64,000 bases of DNA from Cronobacter turicensis z3032 (lineage in GTDB: Bacteria > Pseudomonadota > Gammaproteobacteria > Enterobacterales > Enterobacteriaceae). Below, one piece after another: positions 6,822 through 16,459 of this stretch (positions are counted from its first letter, which is position 1; every line of letters starts with the position of its first letter). Location: the NCBI GenBank assembly GCA_000027065.2, contig FN543093.2:996074-1060073 (forward strand), given 5' to 3'. Under the pieces are notes generated by a model that searched no databases, was not told the DNA's origin, and saw nothing but the letters and a program-made list of their open reading frames with translations. The translations under genes and the position numbers were made by a program.

Positions 6822-7775
6822 ATGCACAAAATAGGTTTTTTACTGGCGGAGGGTTTCCAGCTGCTGGCGCTCTCCACGCCTTCGGTGTTTGAATTCGCCA
6901 ACCTGGTCATCGGCGAGCCGTTTTACGTGCTGGAAACCTGGTCGGAACAGGGCGGGGCGGTGCGTTCATCGGCAGGCGTGACGGTGAGCAGCCAGCCATT
7001 GAGTGACGTAGCGCGCGCCGATACCTGGCTTGTGGGCGGCGTCATCAACCCGCTGGAGGCACCCGCCAGCGCGGCGGTGACGGCGTTTTTGCGTGCGGCG
7101 TCGGACCATTCCCGGCGCATCGCGGGCATCTGCACCGGCGCGTTTGTGCTCGGCGATGCGGGGTTGCTCGACGGCAAACGCGTCACCACCCACTGGGCGC
7201 ACGCCCAGGCGCTGGAAGCGCGGGTGCCGCAGGCGCGGGTGGAATCGGACCGCATCTTTATTACCGACGGCACAGTCTGGACCTCCGCAGGCATGACCGC
7301 AGGGCTTGATATGGCGCTTGGGATGGTGGAAAAAGATCTGGGCGCGGAAGTGGCGCGTGCCGTGGCGCACCGGCTGGTGATGCATCATCGCCGTTCGGGC
7401 GGCCAGACGCAGCATTCAGAGATGCTCGCGCTCTCGCCACGATCCGACCGCATCCAGAGCGCGCTGGAATACGCGCGTAAAAACTTAAGCCGGGCGCTGA
7501 CGGTCGACGAACTGGCGGACGTGGTGCATTTAAGCCCGCGCCAGTTCAGCCGCCTGTTTCGCGAAGAAACCGGCAAATCACCGGCGAAAGCCATAGAAGG
7601 GCTGCGTCTTGAAGCCGCGCGCCTGATGATTGAGCAAAGCCGCCTTTCTATGGACGCCATCGCCCGCGAGGCGGGGTTTCGCGACCGCCGCCATATGCGT
7701 GAAGTTTTCGTGCGCGGTTTCGGCGTGCCGCCGCAGGCGCTGCGTCAGGGGCGGTCATCTTCCCGCGCGGCGTGA
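6822..7775 (+). CDS. GlxA-type AraC-family regulator (DJ-1/PfpI domain)
   Basis: A 317-residue transcription factor. Residues about 1-190 are a DJ-1/PfpI (class I amidotransferase-like) sensor domain with the nucleophile-elbow AGICTGAFVLG and THWAHA. Residues about 215-310 are an AraC double helix-turn-helix, seen in HLSPRQFSRLFREETGKSP and GFRDRRHMREVF. Members usually activate adjacent metabolic genes, so the upstream SDR pair is the likely target (inference). ATG 6822 follows CGGAGG by 7 bases. Its last 31 bases overlap, in the opposite direction, the end of the cydB-like gene. Confidence 0.87.
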   Translation: MHKIGFLLAEGFQLLALSTPSVFEFANLVIGEPFYVLETWSEQGGAVRSSAGVTVSSQPLSDVARADTWLVGGVINPLEAPASAAVTAFLRAASDHSRRIAGICTGAFVLGDAGLLDGKRVTTHWAHAQALEARVPQARVESDRIFITDGTVWTSAGMTAGLDMALGMVEKDLGAEVARAVAHRLVMHHRRSGGQTQHSEMLALSPRSDRIQSALEYARKNLSRALTVDELADVVHLSPRQFSRLFREETGKSPAKAIEGLRLEAARLMIEQSRLSMDAIAREAGFRDRRHMREVFVRGFGVPPQALRQGRSSSRAA

Positions 7776-8752
7776 ATCTTGCCGCGAAACACCCAGAACC
7801 CCCAGCTGTTATAGATAAGCGTGATGGGGACAAACACGCCGAAGGCCGTCAGCATTAGCGTTTGCGTGGCAGCCGGCGCGGCCGCCTGAATGAGTAAGAG
7901 CCTGGGCGGCAGAATAAACGGAAAAACGGCCAGCAACATGGCGCCGAACGCGGCGATGAACAGTAAGAGCGTCATCGCGAGCGGCAGGAAATCGCGCCGC
8001 TGGCGCAGCGTGACAATCACGCCCAAAAACGCCAGCAAACCCATCGTCGCCAGCGGTCCGCTCCAGCGCCACAGTTGCAGGTGCAGCCGGTAGGTCTCAT
8101 TGAGCTGCACCGTCCAGACCAGCAGCCCCGCCAGCAGCACGGCGGTCAGGAACGCAAGCCACATGGCCTGACGCCGCGCCCAGGCGTGGAGTTCCCCTTC
8201 GCAACGCCAGATAAGCCAGCACGCGCCCAGCAGCGCATAGCCGACGCTGAGCGCTATGGCGCAGAAGACCGAAAAGGGCGACAGCCAGTCCATCGCGCCG
8301 CCGGTAAATTTCGCGCCGTCATGCGTGATGCCTTCAACCCACGCGCCCATCGTCGCGCCCTGGCTTAACGATGTCAGCCAGGAGCCTGCGATAAACAGCG
8401 CGTCAAACAGGCGCGGACGCAGATGGCGGTATTCAATCGCCACGCCGCGCACGATCATCGCCAGCAGCATGATATAGACCGGCAGGTAGAGCGCGCTGTA
8501 GAGAATGCTGAAAGCGACCGGGAACATCGCCAGTAGCGCGCCGGCGGTCAGCACCAGCCAGGTTTCGTTACCGTCCCAGACCGGCAGCAGCGAAATGTTC
8601 ATCTGCTGGCGCGCCTGCTGCGACTGAAACGGGGCCAGCAGCCCTACGCCGAGATCCGCGCCGTCGAGCAGCACGTAAACCAGCACGCCTGCGGCGAGCG
8701 CCCCGGCGCAGAGCAGCGTTAACAACGGCAGTGAAAGCAGCAGTTCAGTCAT
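7745..8752 (-). CDS. cioB: Cytochrome bd-type quinol oxidase subunit II, CioB-like
   Basis: A 335-residue integral membrane protein of the CydB family with eight or nine predicted helices. The opening segment, with VLYVLLDGADLGVG-like sequence (seen as VYVLLDGADLGVGLL), and PVWDGNETWLV are family signatures. It forms the heterodimeric oxidase with the CydA-like subunit and holds the quinol-to-oxygen reductase in the inner membrane. Its start overlaps the end of the cydA-like gene by 8 bases, so translation is coupled. Pairing with a short-Q-loop CydA suggests the cyanide-insensitive (CIO) branch. No small CydX-like subunit is visible after it, because the opposite-strand regulator gene begins there. 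Confidence 0.88.
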   Translation of the reverse strand: MTELLLSLPLLTLLCAGALAAGVLVYVLLDGADLGVGLLAPFQSQQARQQMNISLLPVWDGNETWLVLTAGALLAMFPVAFSILYSALYLPVYIMLLAMIVRGVAIEYRHLRPRLFDALFIAGSWLTSLSQGATMGAWVEGITHDGAKFTGGAMDWLSPFSVFCAIALSVGYALLGACWLIWRCEGELHAWARRQAMWLAFLTAVLLAGLLVWTVQLNETYRLHLQLWRWSGPLATMGLLAFLGVIVTLRQRRDFLPLAMTLLLFIAAFGAMLLAVFPFILPPRLLLIQAAAPAATQTLMLTAFGVFVPITLIYNSWGFWVFRGKIHAAREDDRP

Positions 8753-10157
8753 CCGGATGCCCCCGCAGGCTGTGCGGCGTCACGCCGCTGCCGGTTTGCG
8801 CCGCCACGGCCGGGTTGGCGTCGGGCGTGTCGTTGCCCGGCGGTTTCGCGAGCAGGCGTAGCATAAACCCCATACCCAGCGCGAAAACCAGCAGATAGAC
8901 CACCACAATCGCGACAAACGAGCCGAGCACCAGCGACGGCGCGATGGGCGAGGCGCTCTCGCGGGTCAGCAACTGCCCGTAGATGGTCCACGGCTGGCGG
9001 CCCGTCTCGGTGACGACCCAGCCTGCGAGCATCGCGATAACGCCCGCCGGCGCCATCGCCACCATGCCGCGTTGCAGCCAGCGCGCCTCCCATAAGCGGC
9101 CACGCAGCCGCACCACCAGCCCGGCGACGCCAAAGAAAATCATCAGAAAGCCGAGCCCGACCATCGCGCGGAACGCGAAGAACACGCCAGGCACCCAGGG
9201 CAGCTCGTCCGGCGGAAATTGATTCAGGCTGTGAATGGTGCCGGTGAGGTTGTGGCGCAGATAGAGCGAACCGACTGACGGGATCGCCACTTCAAGGTGG
9301 TTGCGCCGCGCCTCCATATCCGGGATCGCGAACAGCCGCAGCGGCTCGCCTTCGCCGGGCGGCGGCGGGTTCCAGCTGCCTTCCATCGCCGCCAGTTTGA
9401 CCGGCTGGTGATCGCGGGTGTTTTCGCCATGCAGATCGCCCACCACCGCCTGTAAGGGCGCGAGCGCAAGCAGCAGCCATAGCCCCCAGGAGAACATTCG
9501 CCGCGCGCCCGGTTGTTGCGGGCGCTTCAGCAGGTGCCACGCGCCGACCGCCGCCACCAGGCACGCGGTGGCGAGCAGCGCGGCGATGGACATATGCATC
9601 AGCCGGTACGGAAAGGACGGGTTGAAAATCACGGCCCACCAGTCGACGGGCTGAAAACGGCCATCGGGCCCGATGATGAAACCCGCTGGCGTCTGCATCC
9701 AGGAGTTCGCCGACAATATCCAGAAGGCGCTGAACAGCGAGCCTGCCGCCACCACACAGGTGGCGAGAAAATGCACCCATGGGCGCACTTTCCCCATGCC
9801 GAACAGCACCACGCCCATAAAGCCCGCTTCGAGGAAAAACGCCACCAGCACTTCCATGTACATCAGCGGGCCCATCACGGCCCCGGCGCGGCTGGAGAGC
9901 TCGCCCCAGTTGGCGCCGAACTGAAACTCCATCAGCACGCCGGTGACGACGCCGACCGCGACGTTCAGCGCAAATACCTTGCTCCAGTACTTATAGAGAT
10001 CGAGATAAATTTGCTGCCTGCGCCACAGCCACAAGCCTTCCAGCAGCATCAGCCACTGCGCGAGGCCAATCGTCAGCGCCGCGAGCACAATGTGAAATCC
10101 AATCGTGAAGGCGAACTGACTGCGCGCCAGAAGCAGCGCGGTTTCCGGGCTAATCAT
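8745..10157 (-). CDS. cioA: Cytochrome bd-type quinol oxidase subunit I, CioA-like
   Basis: A 470-residue membrane protein of the CydA family, carrying the three hemes and the quinol site. GFHIVLAALTIG near residue 20 holds the conserved His, and GWVVTETGRQPW holds the GRQPW signature. The protein is about 50 residues shorter than E. coli CydA (522), consistent with a short Q-loop and a CIO-type enzyme. Such oxidases reduce oxygen with quinol, tolerate cyanide and usually do not pump protons. It starts 2 bases after the DUF1641 gene and overlaps the subunit II gene, so it is third in a four-gene operon led by the molybdoenzyme. Confidence 0.88.
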   Translation of the reverse strand: MISPETALLLARSQFAFTIGFHIVLAALTIGLAQWLMLLEGLWLWRRQQIYLDLYKYWSKVFALNVAVGVVTGVLMEFQFGANWGELSSRAGAVMGPLMYMEVLVAFFLEAGFMGVVLFGMGKVRPWVHFLATCVVAAGSLFSAFWILSANSWMQTPAGFIIGPDGRFQPVDWWAVIFNPSFPYRLMHMSIAALLATACLVAAVGAWHLLKRPQQPGARRMFSWGLWLLLALAPLQAVVGDLHGENTRDHQPVKLAAMEGSWNPPPPGEGEPLRLFAIPDMEARRNHLEVAIPSVGSLYLRHNLTGTIHSLNQFPPDELPWVPGVFFAFRAMVGLGFLMIFFGVAGLVVRLRGRLWEARWLQRGMVAMAPAGVIAMLAGWVVTETGRQPWTIYGQLLTRESASPIAPSLVLGSFVAIVVVYLLVFALGMGFMLRLLAKPPGNDTPDANPAVAAQTGSGVTPHSLRGHPDD

Positions 10158-10159
10158 CG

Positions 10160-10648
10160 TCAGGCATCGCTCGGCTTGCCGGTAAACGATGAGATGGGTT
10201 TATCCACCTCCTCTTCCATCCGGCGGGAAAAAGCTTTCAGACCGTTCAACAGCGGCGTCAGCGAGCGCCACAGCTCGTCGTCATGCAGCATTTTCCAGGC
10301 GCCGCGCGCGCCCGGCGCGTCGGCCTGTTCGCTTTCAGGGCGTTCTTCTTCGCGGCTCAGTTCCGCGGCGAAATCGCGCACGCCGAAGGCGAGCTTATAC
10401 ATCCGCTCCGGCGGAATGGTGGAGAGCGCCATCAGCAACACAGAGATATTCTGAATAACGTTCAGCGAACCTTTGCGGCTCAGGCCGTCGATGATGACCT
10501 TGATCCACTCGTTGTTGGACGCCACCAGATCGTTGGTCAGGCGCAGCACGCCATGTTCATGCAGCGTCTGGAGCAGACGTTGCAGCTCTTCGTCCGCCGT
10601 CGGGCCGATGTGCGGCGGCTCGGGCTGATAGTCAATCGCTTTGGCCAT
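10160..10648 (-). CDS. DUF1641 protein, formate-dehydrogenase partner
   Basis: A 162-residue protein with no signal peptide. The centre (LTNDLVASNNEWIKVIIDGL, then LLMALSTIPPERMY) matches DUF1641, the family of Bacillus YrhD/YjgD encoded beside YrhE/YjgC formate-dehydrogenase-like subunits. The function of the family is not settled; an accessory or electron-transfer subunit is plausible. Its ATG overlaps the stop of the molybdoenzyme gene as TAATG, and its stop lies 2 bases before cioA. The C-terminal half is charged and probably helical. This position makes it the link between dehydrogenase and oxidase. Confidence 0.8.
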   Translation of the reverse strand: MAKAIDYQPEPPHIGPTADEELQRLLQTLHEHGVLRLTNDLVASNNEWIKVIIDGLSRKGSLNVIQNISVLLMALSTIPPERMYKLAFGVRDFAAELSREEERPESEQADAPGARGAWKMLHDDELWRSLTPLLNGLKAFSRRMEEEVDKPISSFTGKPSDA

Positions 10649-13620
10649 TAAAATTTCTCCGGATGAGGTTCCTGCTCGGGCGGCAGGCGGTAATCGTCAC
10701 GCTGCCATTTCTCTTCGACCGGCACGCCCGCCATCGGCGTGCGGGCGCCGTAGCGGAAATTGTGCCGCGGCAGCGGGGAAGGGTGCGGCGCGCGGGAGTG
10801 TTTCTCCATTTTCACCGCCAGTTCCTTATACGCGGGCGTATTGACGTCGGGATCGTGGTGCTCGCCGGTGAGCGCGTTAATGCCCGGTTTTCCCTGATGG
10901 ATGGAGATAAAGAGCGAGGCGCCCGCCACGCGATCGGTAATGACCACCGGCACCTCCAGCGAGCCACGCCGCGAGGTGAGCGTCACCCAGTCGCCCTCGC
11001 AAAGTTCACGCTCAGCGGCAAGCTGCGGGCTTATCTCCACAAACCAGTCGGGCGACAGCGACGTTGTGCGCCCGCCGCGGCCGCTCTGGTTGGTCGACTG
11101 GAAATGTTCCAGCATGCGTCCGTTGTTAAGCGCCAGATCGTATTCGTCATCCGGCGCCTCGGCGGGCGGCTGCCACTTCAGCGGGTAGAGCACAGCGCGG
11201 CCATCCGGGAAATTAAACCCGTTGGTGTAGAGCAGCGGCGTGCTTTCGCCGTCCGGCTTCACCGGCCAGAGCTGGGAGTTCCAGCCCTCAAGGCGCTCAT
11301 AGCTGACGCCCGCAAACAGCGTGGCGATACTCGCCGCCTCCGCCATGATTTGCGACGGGTGCGTGTAGCCCCAGTCATGGCCCATACGCGCCGCAAGCTC
11401 GGTGAGAATGCGCCAGTCCGGGCGGCTGTCGCCGAGCGGCGGCATGGCTTCATAAAAGCGCTGAATGCGCCGCTCGGTATTCACGAACGTGCCGTCTTTT
11501 TCAATGCTCGGGCAGGCGGGCAGCACCACATCGGCGAACTGCGCGGTGCGGCTTAAAAAGAGATCCTGCACCACCAGGAAATCGAGATCGGTAAAGCCCT
11601 CGTGCACGTTAGTGCTGTCGGCGTCGGAAAACGCCGTCTCTTCGCCAATGACATACATGGCGCGAACCTGTTTCGTGCGCGCATGCTCCACCATCTCGAA
11701 GTTATCCGAGCCCACGTCCAGCGACAGTTTTTCCGGCGCTACCCCCCAGGCGTTCGCCCATTTGGCGCGTACCTTTTCATCGCTCACCGATTCATAGCCG
11801 GGGTAGTAGTTTTTCAGGCAGCCGAAATCGCTCGCGCCCTGCACGTTATTGTGCCCGCGCATCGGGTAGCCGCCCGTGCCGGGGCGGCCGTAGTTGCCGG
11901 TGACCAGCAGCAGGTTGGAGAGCGCGGTGCTGGTGTCCGCGCCGTGGCTGTGCTGGGTGACGCCCATCGCCCAGACGATGCAGACGGACGGCGCGTTGCC
12001 GATAAGCTCGGCGGCGGCGGTCAGCTCATCCACCGTAAGCCCGGTCACGTGGGCGGCGAAGTCCAGCGTGAACGGCGCGAGCGACTGGCGGTATTCATCC
12101 ACCTGGTTGACGTGCGCTGCAAGAAACGCCTCGTCGGCGTAGCCGTGGTCAAACATATAGCGCGCCATCGCCGAGGCCCAGACCATATCGGTGCCGGGGC
12201 GAATGCGCAGATAACGGTCGGCGCGCTCGGCCATTTCGTGACGGCGCGGGTCGACCACCAGCAGTTGCTGCCCGTGATGTTTTTTCGCGGCTTTCATGCG
12301 CGCGGCGATCACCGGGTGGTTTTCGGCGGTGTTGCTGCCGACAATCACAATCAGCGACGCCTGGTGCAGATCTTCAATGGTCCCCGCGTCGCCGCCATAA
12401 CCGACGGTGCGGAACAGCCCTTTAGTGGCCGGGTTCTGGCAGTAGCGCGACGAGTTATCGACGCTGTTCGTGCCGATGATGAGGCGCGCGATTTTCTGCG
12501 TCAGATAGGCTTCTTCGTTGCTGCCCTTACTGGAGCCGATAAAGCCGATGGCCTGCGGCCCGTACTGATCGCGGATCGCCAGCAGGCGGCGCGCCACCAG
12601 CGCCAGCGCCTCGTCCCAGCTCGCCTCGCGAAACCGGTCGTTCTCGCGGATAAGCGGTGTGGTGAGGCGTGTTTTATCGTTGAGGAAATCCCAGGCGAAT
12701 TTGCCCTTCACGCAGGTGGAGATGCCGTTGGCGGGCGCGTCGGCGACCGGCTGCACCTTCAGCACGTGGCGGTCACGCGTCCAGATTTCAAAACTGCACC
12801 CGACGCCGCAGTAGGTGCAGACCGTTTTGGTGCGTTTGATTTCCGGCTGCCGCCAGTGCATGTCCATCACCGAAATTCCGGTAATGATCTCCGCCCCGGT
12901 GGTGTTTTCGATGGCTTTCACCAGGTCTATCATCGGGCGCTTGAGCGTCTGCTTCATGCTGGTAAACGGCCCGGCGTCCGGCTGCATGGTTTTCTCAATC
13001 AGCGCGTTGCAGGGGCAAACGGTGACGCAATGCCCGCAACTCACGCAGCTGGAGCCGGCGATGGTGTCGCCGCCGTCCCACAGCACGCGCGGGTGCGCCA
13101 TGGTGTAATCGATGCTCAGCGTCTCGTTGACTTCGACGTTCTGACACGCCTCCACGCAGCGCCCGCACAGAATGCATTGATCCGGGTCGTAAGTGTAAAA
13201 CGGGTTGGAGTGGTCTTTCACGTAGGGTTTGCGCTGGTATTCGTAGCGCTGAATCGGGATATGCATGTCTGCGACGGCGTTGTGCAGGGTGCAGTCGCCG
13301 GTGTTGTGTTCGCAGACGGTACAGTAGAGCTCATGTTTGGCGAGCAGCCTGTCCATCCCTTCGTGCTGCGCCGCCTGCGCGTCGGGCGTGCGGCTGGCGA
13401 TTTCCATGCCCTGCGCGCTTTTCAGCGTACAGCCGCGCACCAGTTCGCCCTGATATTCCACCCAGCAGACATCGCAGGTTTGCATCGGCTCAAGCGAAGG
13501 GTGGTAACAGACGTGCGGGAGTTTTACATCGCACGCCGTCAGAAAATCGATAAGCGGGATATTCGCCGGACCCGTCAGCGGCCTCCCGTCATAAAACAGG
13601 GTACAGAGCGACTCTTGCAT
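10648..13620 (-). CDS. Formate-dehydrogenase-like molybdopterin oxidoreductase
   Basis: A 990-residue cytoplasmic protein of the FdhA/YrhE/YjgC type. Domains in order are a 2Fe-2S ferredoxin-like domain (residues about 1-80; Cys38, Cys49, Cys52, Cys64), an HxxxCxxCxxxxxC segment (about 96-110), a two-cluster 4Fe-4S ferredoxin domain (Cys149-Cys160 and Cys192-Cys204), the MopB 4Fe-4S motif (CTYCGVGC, 268-275), the bis-MGD domains and a C-terminal molydop-binding domain. The presumed molybdenum ligand is Cys394, but the next residue is Gln395 where formate dehydrogenases normally have His. There is no Tat signal. GAGGAAGC precedes ATG 13620. It is first gene of an operon with DUF1641 and the bd oxidase genes. 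Oxidation of formate is likely but not certain. Confidence 0.85.
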   Translation of the reverse strand: MQESLCTLFYDGRPLTGPANIPLIDFLTACDVKLPHVCYHPSLEPMQTCDVCWVEYQGELVRGCTLKSAQGMEIASRTPDAQAAQHEGMDRLLAKHELYCTVCEHNTGDCTLHNAVADMHIPIQRYEYQRKPYVKDHSNPFYTYDPDQCILCGRCVEACQNVEVNETLSIDYTMAHPRVLWDGGDTIAGSSCVSCGHCVTVCPCNALIEKTMQPDAGPFTSMKQTLKRPMIDLVKAIENTTGAEIITGISVMDMHWRQPEIKRTKTVCTYCGVGCSFEIWTRDRHVLKVQPVADAPANGISTCVKGKFAWDFLNDKTRLTTPLIRENDRFREASWDEALALVARRLLAIRDQYGPQAIGFIGSSKGSNEEAYLTQKIARLIIGTNSVDNSSRYCQNPATKGLFRTVGYGGDAGTIEDLHQASLIVIVGSNTAENHPVIAARMKAAKKHHGQQLLVVDPRRHEMAERADRYLRIRPGTDMVWASAMARYMFDHGYADEAFLAAHVNQVDEYRQSLAPFTLDFAAHVTGLTVDELTAAAELIGNAPSVCIVWAMGVTQHSHGADTSTALSNLLLVTGNYGRPGTGGYPMRGHNNVQGASDFGCLKNYYPGYESVSDEKVRAKWANAWGVAPEKLSLDVGSDNFEMVEHARTKQVRAMYVIGEETAFSDADSTNVHEGFTDLDFLVVQDLFLSRTAQFADVVLPACPSIEKDGTFVNTERRIQRFYEAMPPLGDSRPDWRILTELAARMGHDWGYTHPSQIMAEAASIATLFAGVSYERLEGWNSQLWPVKPDGESTPLLYTNGFNFPDGRAVLYPLKWQPPAEAPDDEYDLALNNGRMLEHFQSTNQSGRGGRTTSLSPDWFVEISPQLAAERELCEGDWVTLTSRRGSLEVPVVITDRVAGASLFISIHQGKPGINALTGEHHDPDVNTPAYKELAVKMEKHSRAPHPSPLPRHNFRYGARTPMAGVPVEEKWQRDDYRLPPEQEPHPEKF

Positions 13621-13878
13621 TGTGCTTCCTCAAACGTGCCTTGCCAGTGCCGCAGGTATGCGCCGCAGCGAATAAGAGCGGCTTCTCCGGTGGGGAGGCG
13701 CTCCCGTTATAGTGACTTAAAGGTAGTAACCGCCCTCCGGCTTCGCCAGGCGAGGGTGTTGCGAAGTATGTATGGGGTGAATGACTCACGCGGGCTGGGC
13801 GGCCCGGTTGCGGATAAGTAGCTGAGCGCATGACGACTTTTGCAATTTCCGTCGCTTCCCGGTATAACGTTCAGTTAT

Positions 13879-13902
13879 GGATGTTTAGACGTCTGAACGT
13901 AT
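13879..13902 (+). promoter_or_regulatory. MetJ operator (tandem Met boxes) before mmuP
   Basis: A perfect Met box AGACGTCT at 13887-13894 is followed directly by GAACGTAT and preceded by GGATGTTT, each a partial match in 8-bp phase. MetJ with S-adenosylmethionine binds such tandem boxes, so repression of mmuPM by methionine sufficiency is expected. The array ends 10 bases before the mmuP start. Confidence 0.85.
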
Positions 13903-13912
13903 AGAAGGGTTT

Positions 13913-15313
13913 ATGCAGGAATCGCAGCAGCTACAACGCACCATGAAGGCCCGTCATCTGGTCATGCTCTCGCTGGGGGGCGTTATCGGCACCGGGCTGT
14001 TTTTTAATACCGGCTATATTATTTCCACGACCGGAGCGGCGGGCACGCTGCTGGCCTATCTTATCGGCGCGCTGGTGGTCTGGCTGGTGATGCAGTGCCT
14101 CGGCGAACTGGCCGTCGCCATGCCGGAGACCGGCGCGTTTCACGTTTACGCGGCGCGCTATTTAGGCCCGGCGACCGGCTATACCGTCGCCTGGCTCTAC
14201 TGGCTCACCTGGACCGTGGCGCTCGGCTCAAGCTTTACCGCCGCCGGGTTCTGTATGCAGTACTGGTTTCCGCAGGTGCCGGTGTGGATCTGGTGTCTGG
14301 TCTTCTGCGTGGTGATTTTCGGGCTTAACGTCTTCTCGACGCGACTGTTCGCCGAGGGCGAATTCTGGTTTTCGCTCATCAAAGTGATAACCATCGTGGC
14401 GTTTATCCTGCTGGGCGGGGCGGCGATGTTCGGCATTCTGCCGATGAAAGACGGCTCGCCCGCGCCGCTGTTCCACAACCTGACCGCCGCAGGCTGGTTC
14501 CCTGCCGGGACGCTGCCGATTCTGATGACGATGGTGGCGGTTAATTTCGCGTTTTCCGGCACCGAGCTTATCGGCATCGCGGCTGGCGAGACTGAAAACC
14601 CGCAGCAGGCCGTGCCGGTCGCGATTCGCACGACCATCGTGCGGCTGGTTATCTTCTTCCTCGGCACCGTGCTGGTGCTGGCGGCGCTGATCCCGATGGA
14701 TCAGGCGGGCGTGGTGAAAAGCCCGTTCGTGCTGGTGTTTGAGAAAATCGGCATTCCTTACGCCGCCGATATTATTAACTTCGTGATCCTCACCGCGATC
14801 CTCTCGGCGGCCAACTCGGGCCTGTACGCCTCCGGGCGGATGCTCTGGTCGCTTGCCAATGAGCGCACGTTGCCGCGCGGTTTCTCGCGCCTCACGCGTC
14901 GCGGCGTGCCGCTGACGGCGCTGTCGGTGAGTATGCTGGGCGGCGTGCTGGCGCTGTTCTCCAGCATCGTGGCGCCGGATACCGTCTTTGTGGCGCTCTC
15001 GGCGATTTCCGGGTTCGCGGTGGTGGCGGTGTGGCTCAGCATCTGCGCCGCGCATTTTATGTTCCGCCGCCGTCATCTGGCCGAAGGTCGGGCACTCGAT
15101 GAATTACATTACCGCGCGCCCTGGTATCCGCTGACGCCTGTCCTGGGCTTCGTACTCTGTCTTATCGCCTGCGTCGGGCTGGCGTTCGATCCGGGCCAGC
15201 GCATCGCGCTCTGGTGCGGGCTGCCGTTTGTGGCGTTCTGCTACGGCGCGTATTATCTGACGCAATTTTTCCGCACGCGCCGCACCGAGGAGCCTCGCCA
15301 TGTCGCTGAATAA
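13913..15313 (+). CDS. mmuP: S-methylmethionine permease MmuP
   Basis: A 466-residue APC-superfamily (amino acid transporter) inner-membrane protein with about twelve helices. The N-terminal TM1 region [14 protein letters not shown] and [17 protein letters not shown] are typical of the AAT group. MmuP imports S-methylmethionine, the methyl donor for homocysteine methylation by MmuM. The assignment rests on sequence resemblance and on the mmuM gene, which overlaps its end by 14 bases. Tandem Met boxes lie just upstream. AGAAGGG sits 3-9 bases before ATG 13913. Confidence 0.92.
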   Translation: MQESQQLQRTMKARHLVMLSLGGVIGTGLFFNTGYIISTTGAAGTLLAYLIGALVVWLVMQCLGELAVAMPETGAFHVYAARYLGPATGYTVAWLYWLTWTVALGSSFTAAGFCMQYWFPQVPVWIWCLVFCVVIFGLNVFSTRLFAEGEFWFSLIKVITIVAFILLGGAAMFGILPMKDGSPAPLFHNLTAAGWFPAGTLPILMTMVAVNFAFSGTELIGIAAGETENPQQAVPVAIRTTIVRLVIFFLGTVLVLAALIPMDQAGVVKSPFVLVFEKIGIPYAADIINFVILTAILSAANSGLYASGRMLWSLANERTLPRGFSRLTRRGVPLTALSVSMLGGVLALFSSIVAPDTVFVALSAISGFAVVAVWLSICAAHFMFRRRHLAEGRALDELHYRAPWYPLTPVLGFVLCLIACVGLAFDPGQRIALWCGLPFVAFCYGAYYLTQFFRTRRTEEPRHVAE

Positions 15314-16232
15314 CCCGTTAACCCCTCTCTTAAACCAGCAGCCGTTTGTGGTGCTGGACGGCGCGCTGGCGACCGAACTGGAAGCGCGCGGCTGCAATCT
15401 CGCCGACAGCTTATGGTCGGCGAAAGTCCTGATGGAGCAGCCGGAGCTGATTTACGCGGTGCATCTCGATTACTTCCGCGCCGGGGCGCAGTGCGCGATT
15501 ACCGCCAGCTACCAGGCGACGCCTGCCGGTTTTGCCGCGCGCGGGCTGGATGAGGCGCAGTCGCGGGCGCTGATTGCGCGCAGCGTCGAGCTGGCGCGTC
15601 AGGCCCGTGAGGCGTTTTATAAAGAACAGCCGGATGCCGGGCCGCTACTGGTGGCGGGCTCTGTCGGGCCGTATGGCGCCTATCTGGCGGACGGCTCGGA
15701 ATACCGCGGCGACTATGCGCTGTCCGCGGCTGAGTTTGCGGATTTCCATCGCCCGCGCGTGGAGGCGCTGCTGGCGGCGGGCGTGGATCTGCTGGCCTGC
15801 GAAACGCTGCCGTCGCTCTCTGAAGCCCGTGCGCTCGCCGTGCTGCTGGAAAGCTACCCGCAGGCGCGCGCGTGGCTTACCTTTACGCTTCGTGACAGCG
15901 GCCACATCAGCGACGGGACGCCGCTTGCCGACGTCGCGGCCGCGCTCGCGCCGTATCCGCAGATTGTGGCGCTCGGCATCAACTGCGTGGCGCTGGAGAA
16001 AACCACCGCCGCGCTGGCGCATCTGCATGACGCCACCCGGCTGCCGCTGGTGGTCTATCCGAACTCCGGCGAGCAGTATGACGCGGTGAGCAAAACCTGG
16101 CGTCACGACGGGCACGCCTGCCAGACGCTGGCGCACTATCTGGACGAGTGGCGGGCGGCGGGCGCGGCGCTGATTGGCGGTTGTTGCCGCACCACGCCTG
16201 CGGATATCGCGGCGCTGAACGCGCAGCGTTGA
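15300..16232 (+). CDS. mmuM: Homocysteine S-methyltransferase MmuM
   Basis: A 310-residue cytoplasmic enzyme that moves a methyl group from S-methylmethionine (or S-adenosylmethionine) to homocysteine, giving methionine. [15 protein letters not shown] opens the barrel. The zinc ligands are the Cys in LGINCVAL and the pair in GGCCRTTP near the C-terminus. The start overlaps mmuP by 14 bases, so the two are translationally coupled and share the MetJ control. Length is the same as E. coli MmuM (310). Confidence 0.93.
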   Translation: MSLNNPLTPLLNQQPFVVLDGALATELEARGCNLADSLWSAKVLMEQPELIYAVHLDYFRAGAQCAITASYQATPAGFAARGLDEAQSRALIARSVELARQAREAFYKEQPDAGPLLVAGSVGPYGAYLADGSEYRGDYALSAAEFADFHRPRVEALLAAGVDLLACETLPSLSEARALAVLLESYPQARAWLTFTLRDSGHISDGTPLADVAAALAPYPQIVALGINCVALEKTTAALAHLHDATRLPLVVYPNSGEQYDAVSKTWRHDGHACQTLAHYLDEWRAAGAALIGGCCRTTPADIAALNAQR

Positions 16233-16240
16233 GCATCATT

Positions 16241-16375
16241 GCCGGGTGCGCTGCGCTTACCCGGCCTACAAAATACGCAGCATGTAACATGTAGGGCGGG
16301 TAAGCGAAGCGCACCCGCCATTTTTACCAGAGGATGGCCTGAATTGTAGGGCGGGTAAGCGAAGCGCACCCGCCA
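16241..16375. repeat. Three REP-like palindromic units
   Basis: Units at 16241-16269, 16291-16320 and 16346-16375 share the core GGCGGGT-AAGCGAAGCG-ACCCGCC, a hairpin-forming palindrome with CTAC/GTAG at one edge. The second and third are identical over 30 bases and lie in the same direction; the first is inverted and slightly diverged. Similar units recur at 16590 and in the 20810-21217 cluster. They resemble enterobacterial intergenic REP-type repeats. Confidence 0.8.
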
Positions 16376-16459
16376 GTTGGGAAGCGCGAGCAGGACACAT
16401 ATAAGAGGCCGGTGAAATCGTTCCGTTTGCCATCACGTCATTTCCCTCTGTGTTTTTCT

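Noticed and set aside
9513..10454. 313-codon plus-strand frame
   Set aside because: Antisense shadow of cioA and the DUF1641 gene; His/Gln/Arg-rich and without domains.
11602..13821. 739-codon plus-strand frame
   Set aside because: Antisense shadow of the high-GC molybdoenzyme gene, with low-complexity Arg/His/Val composition.
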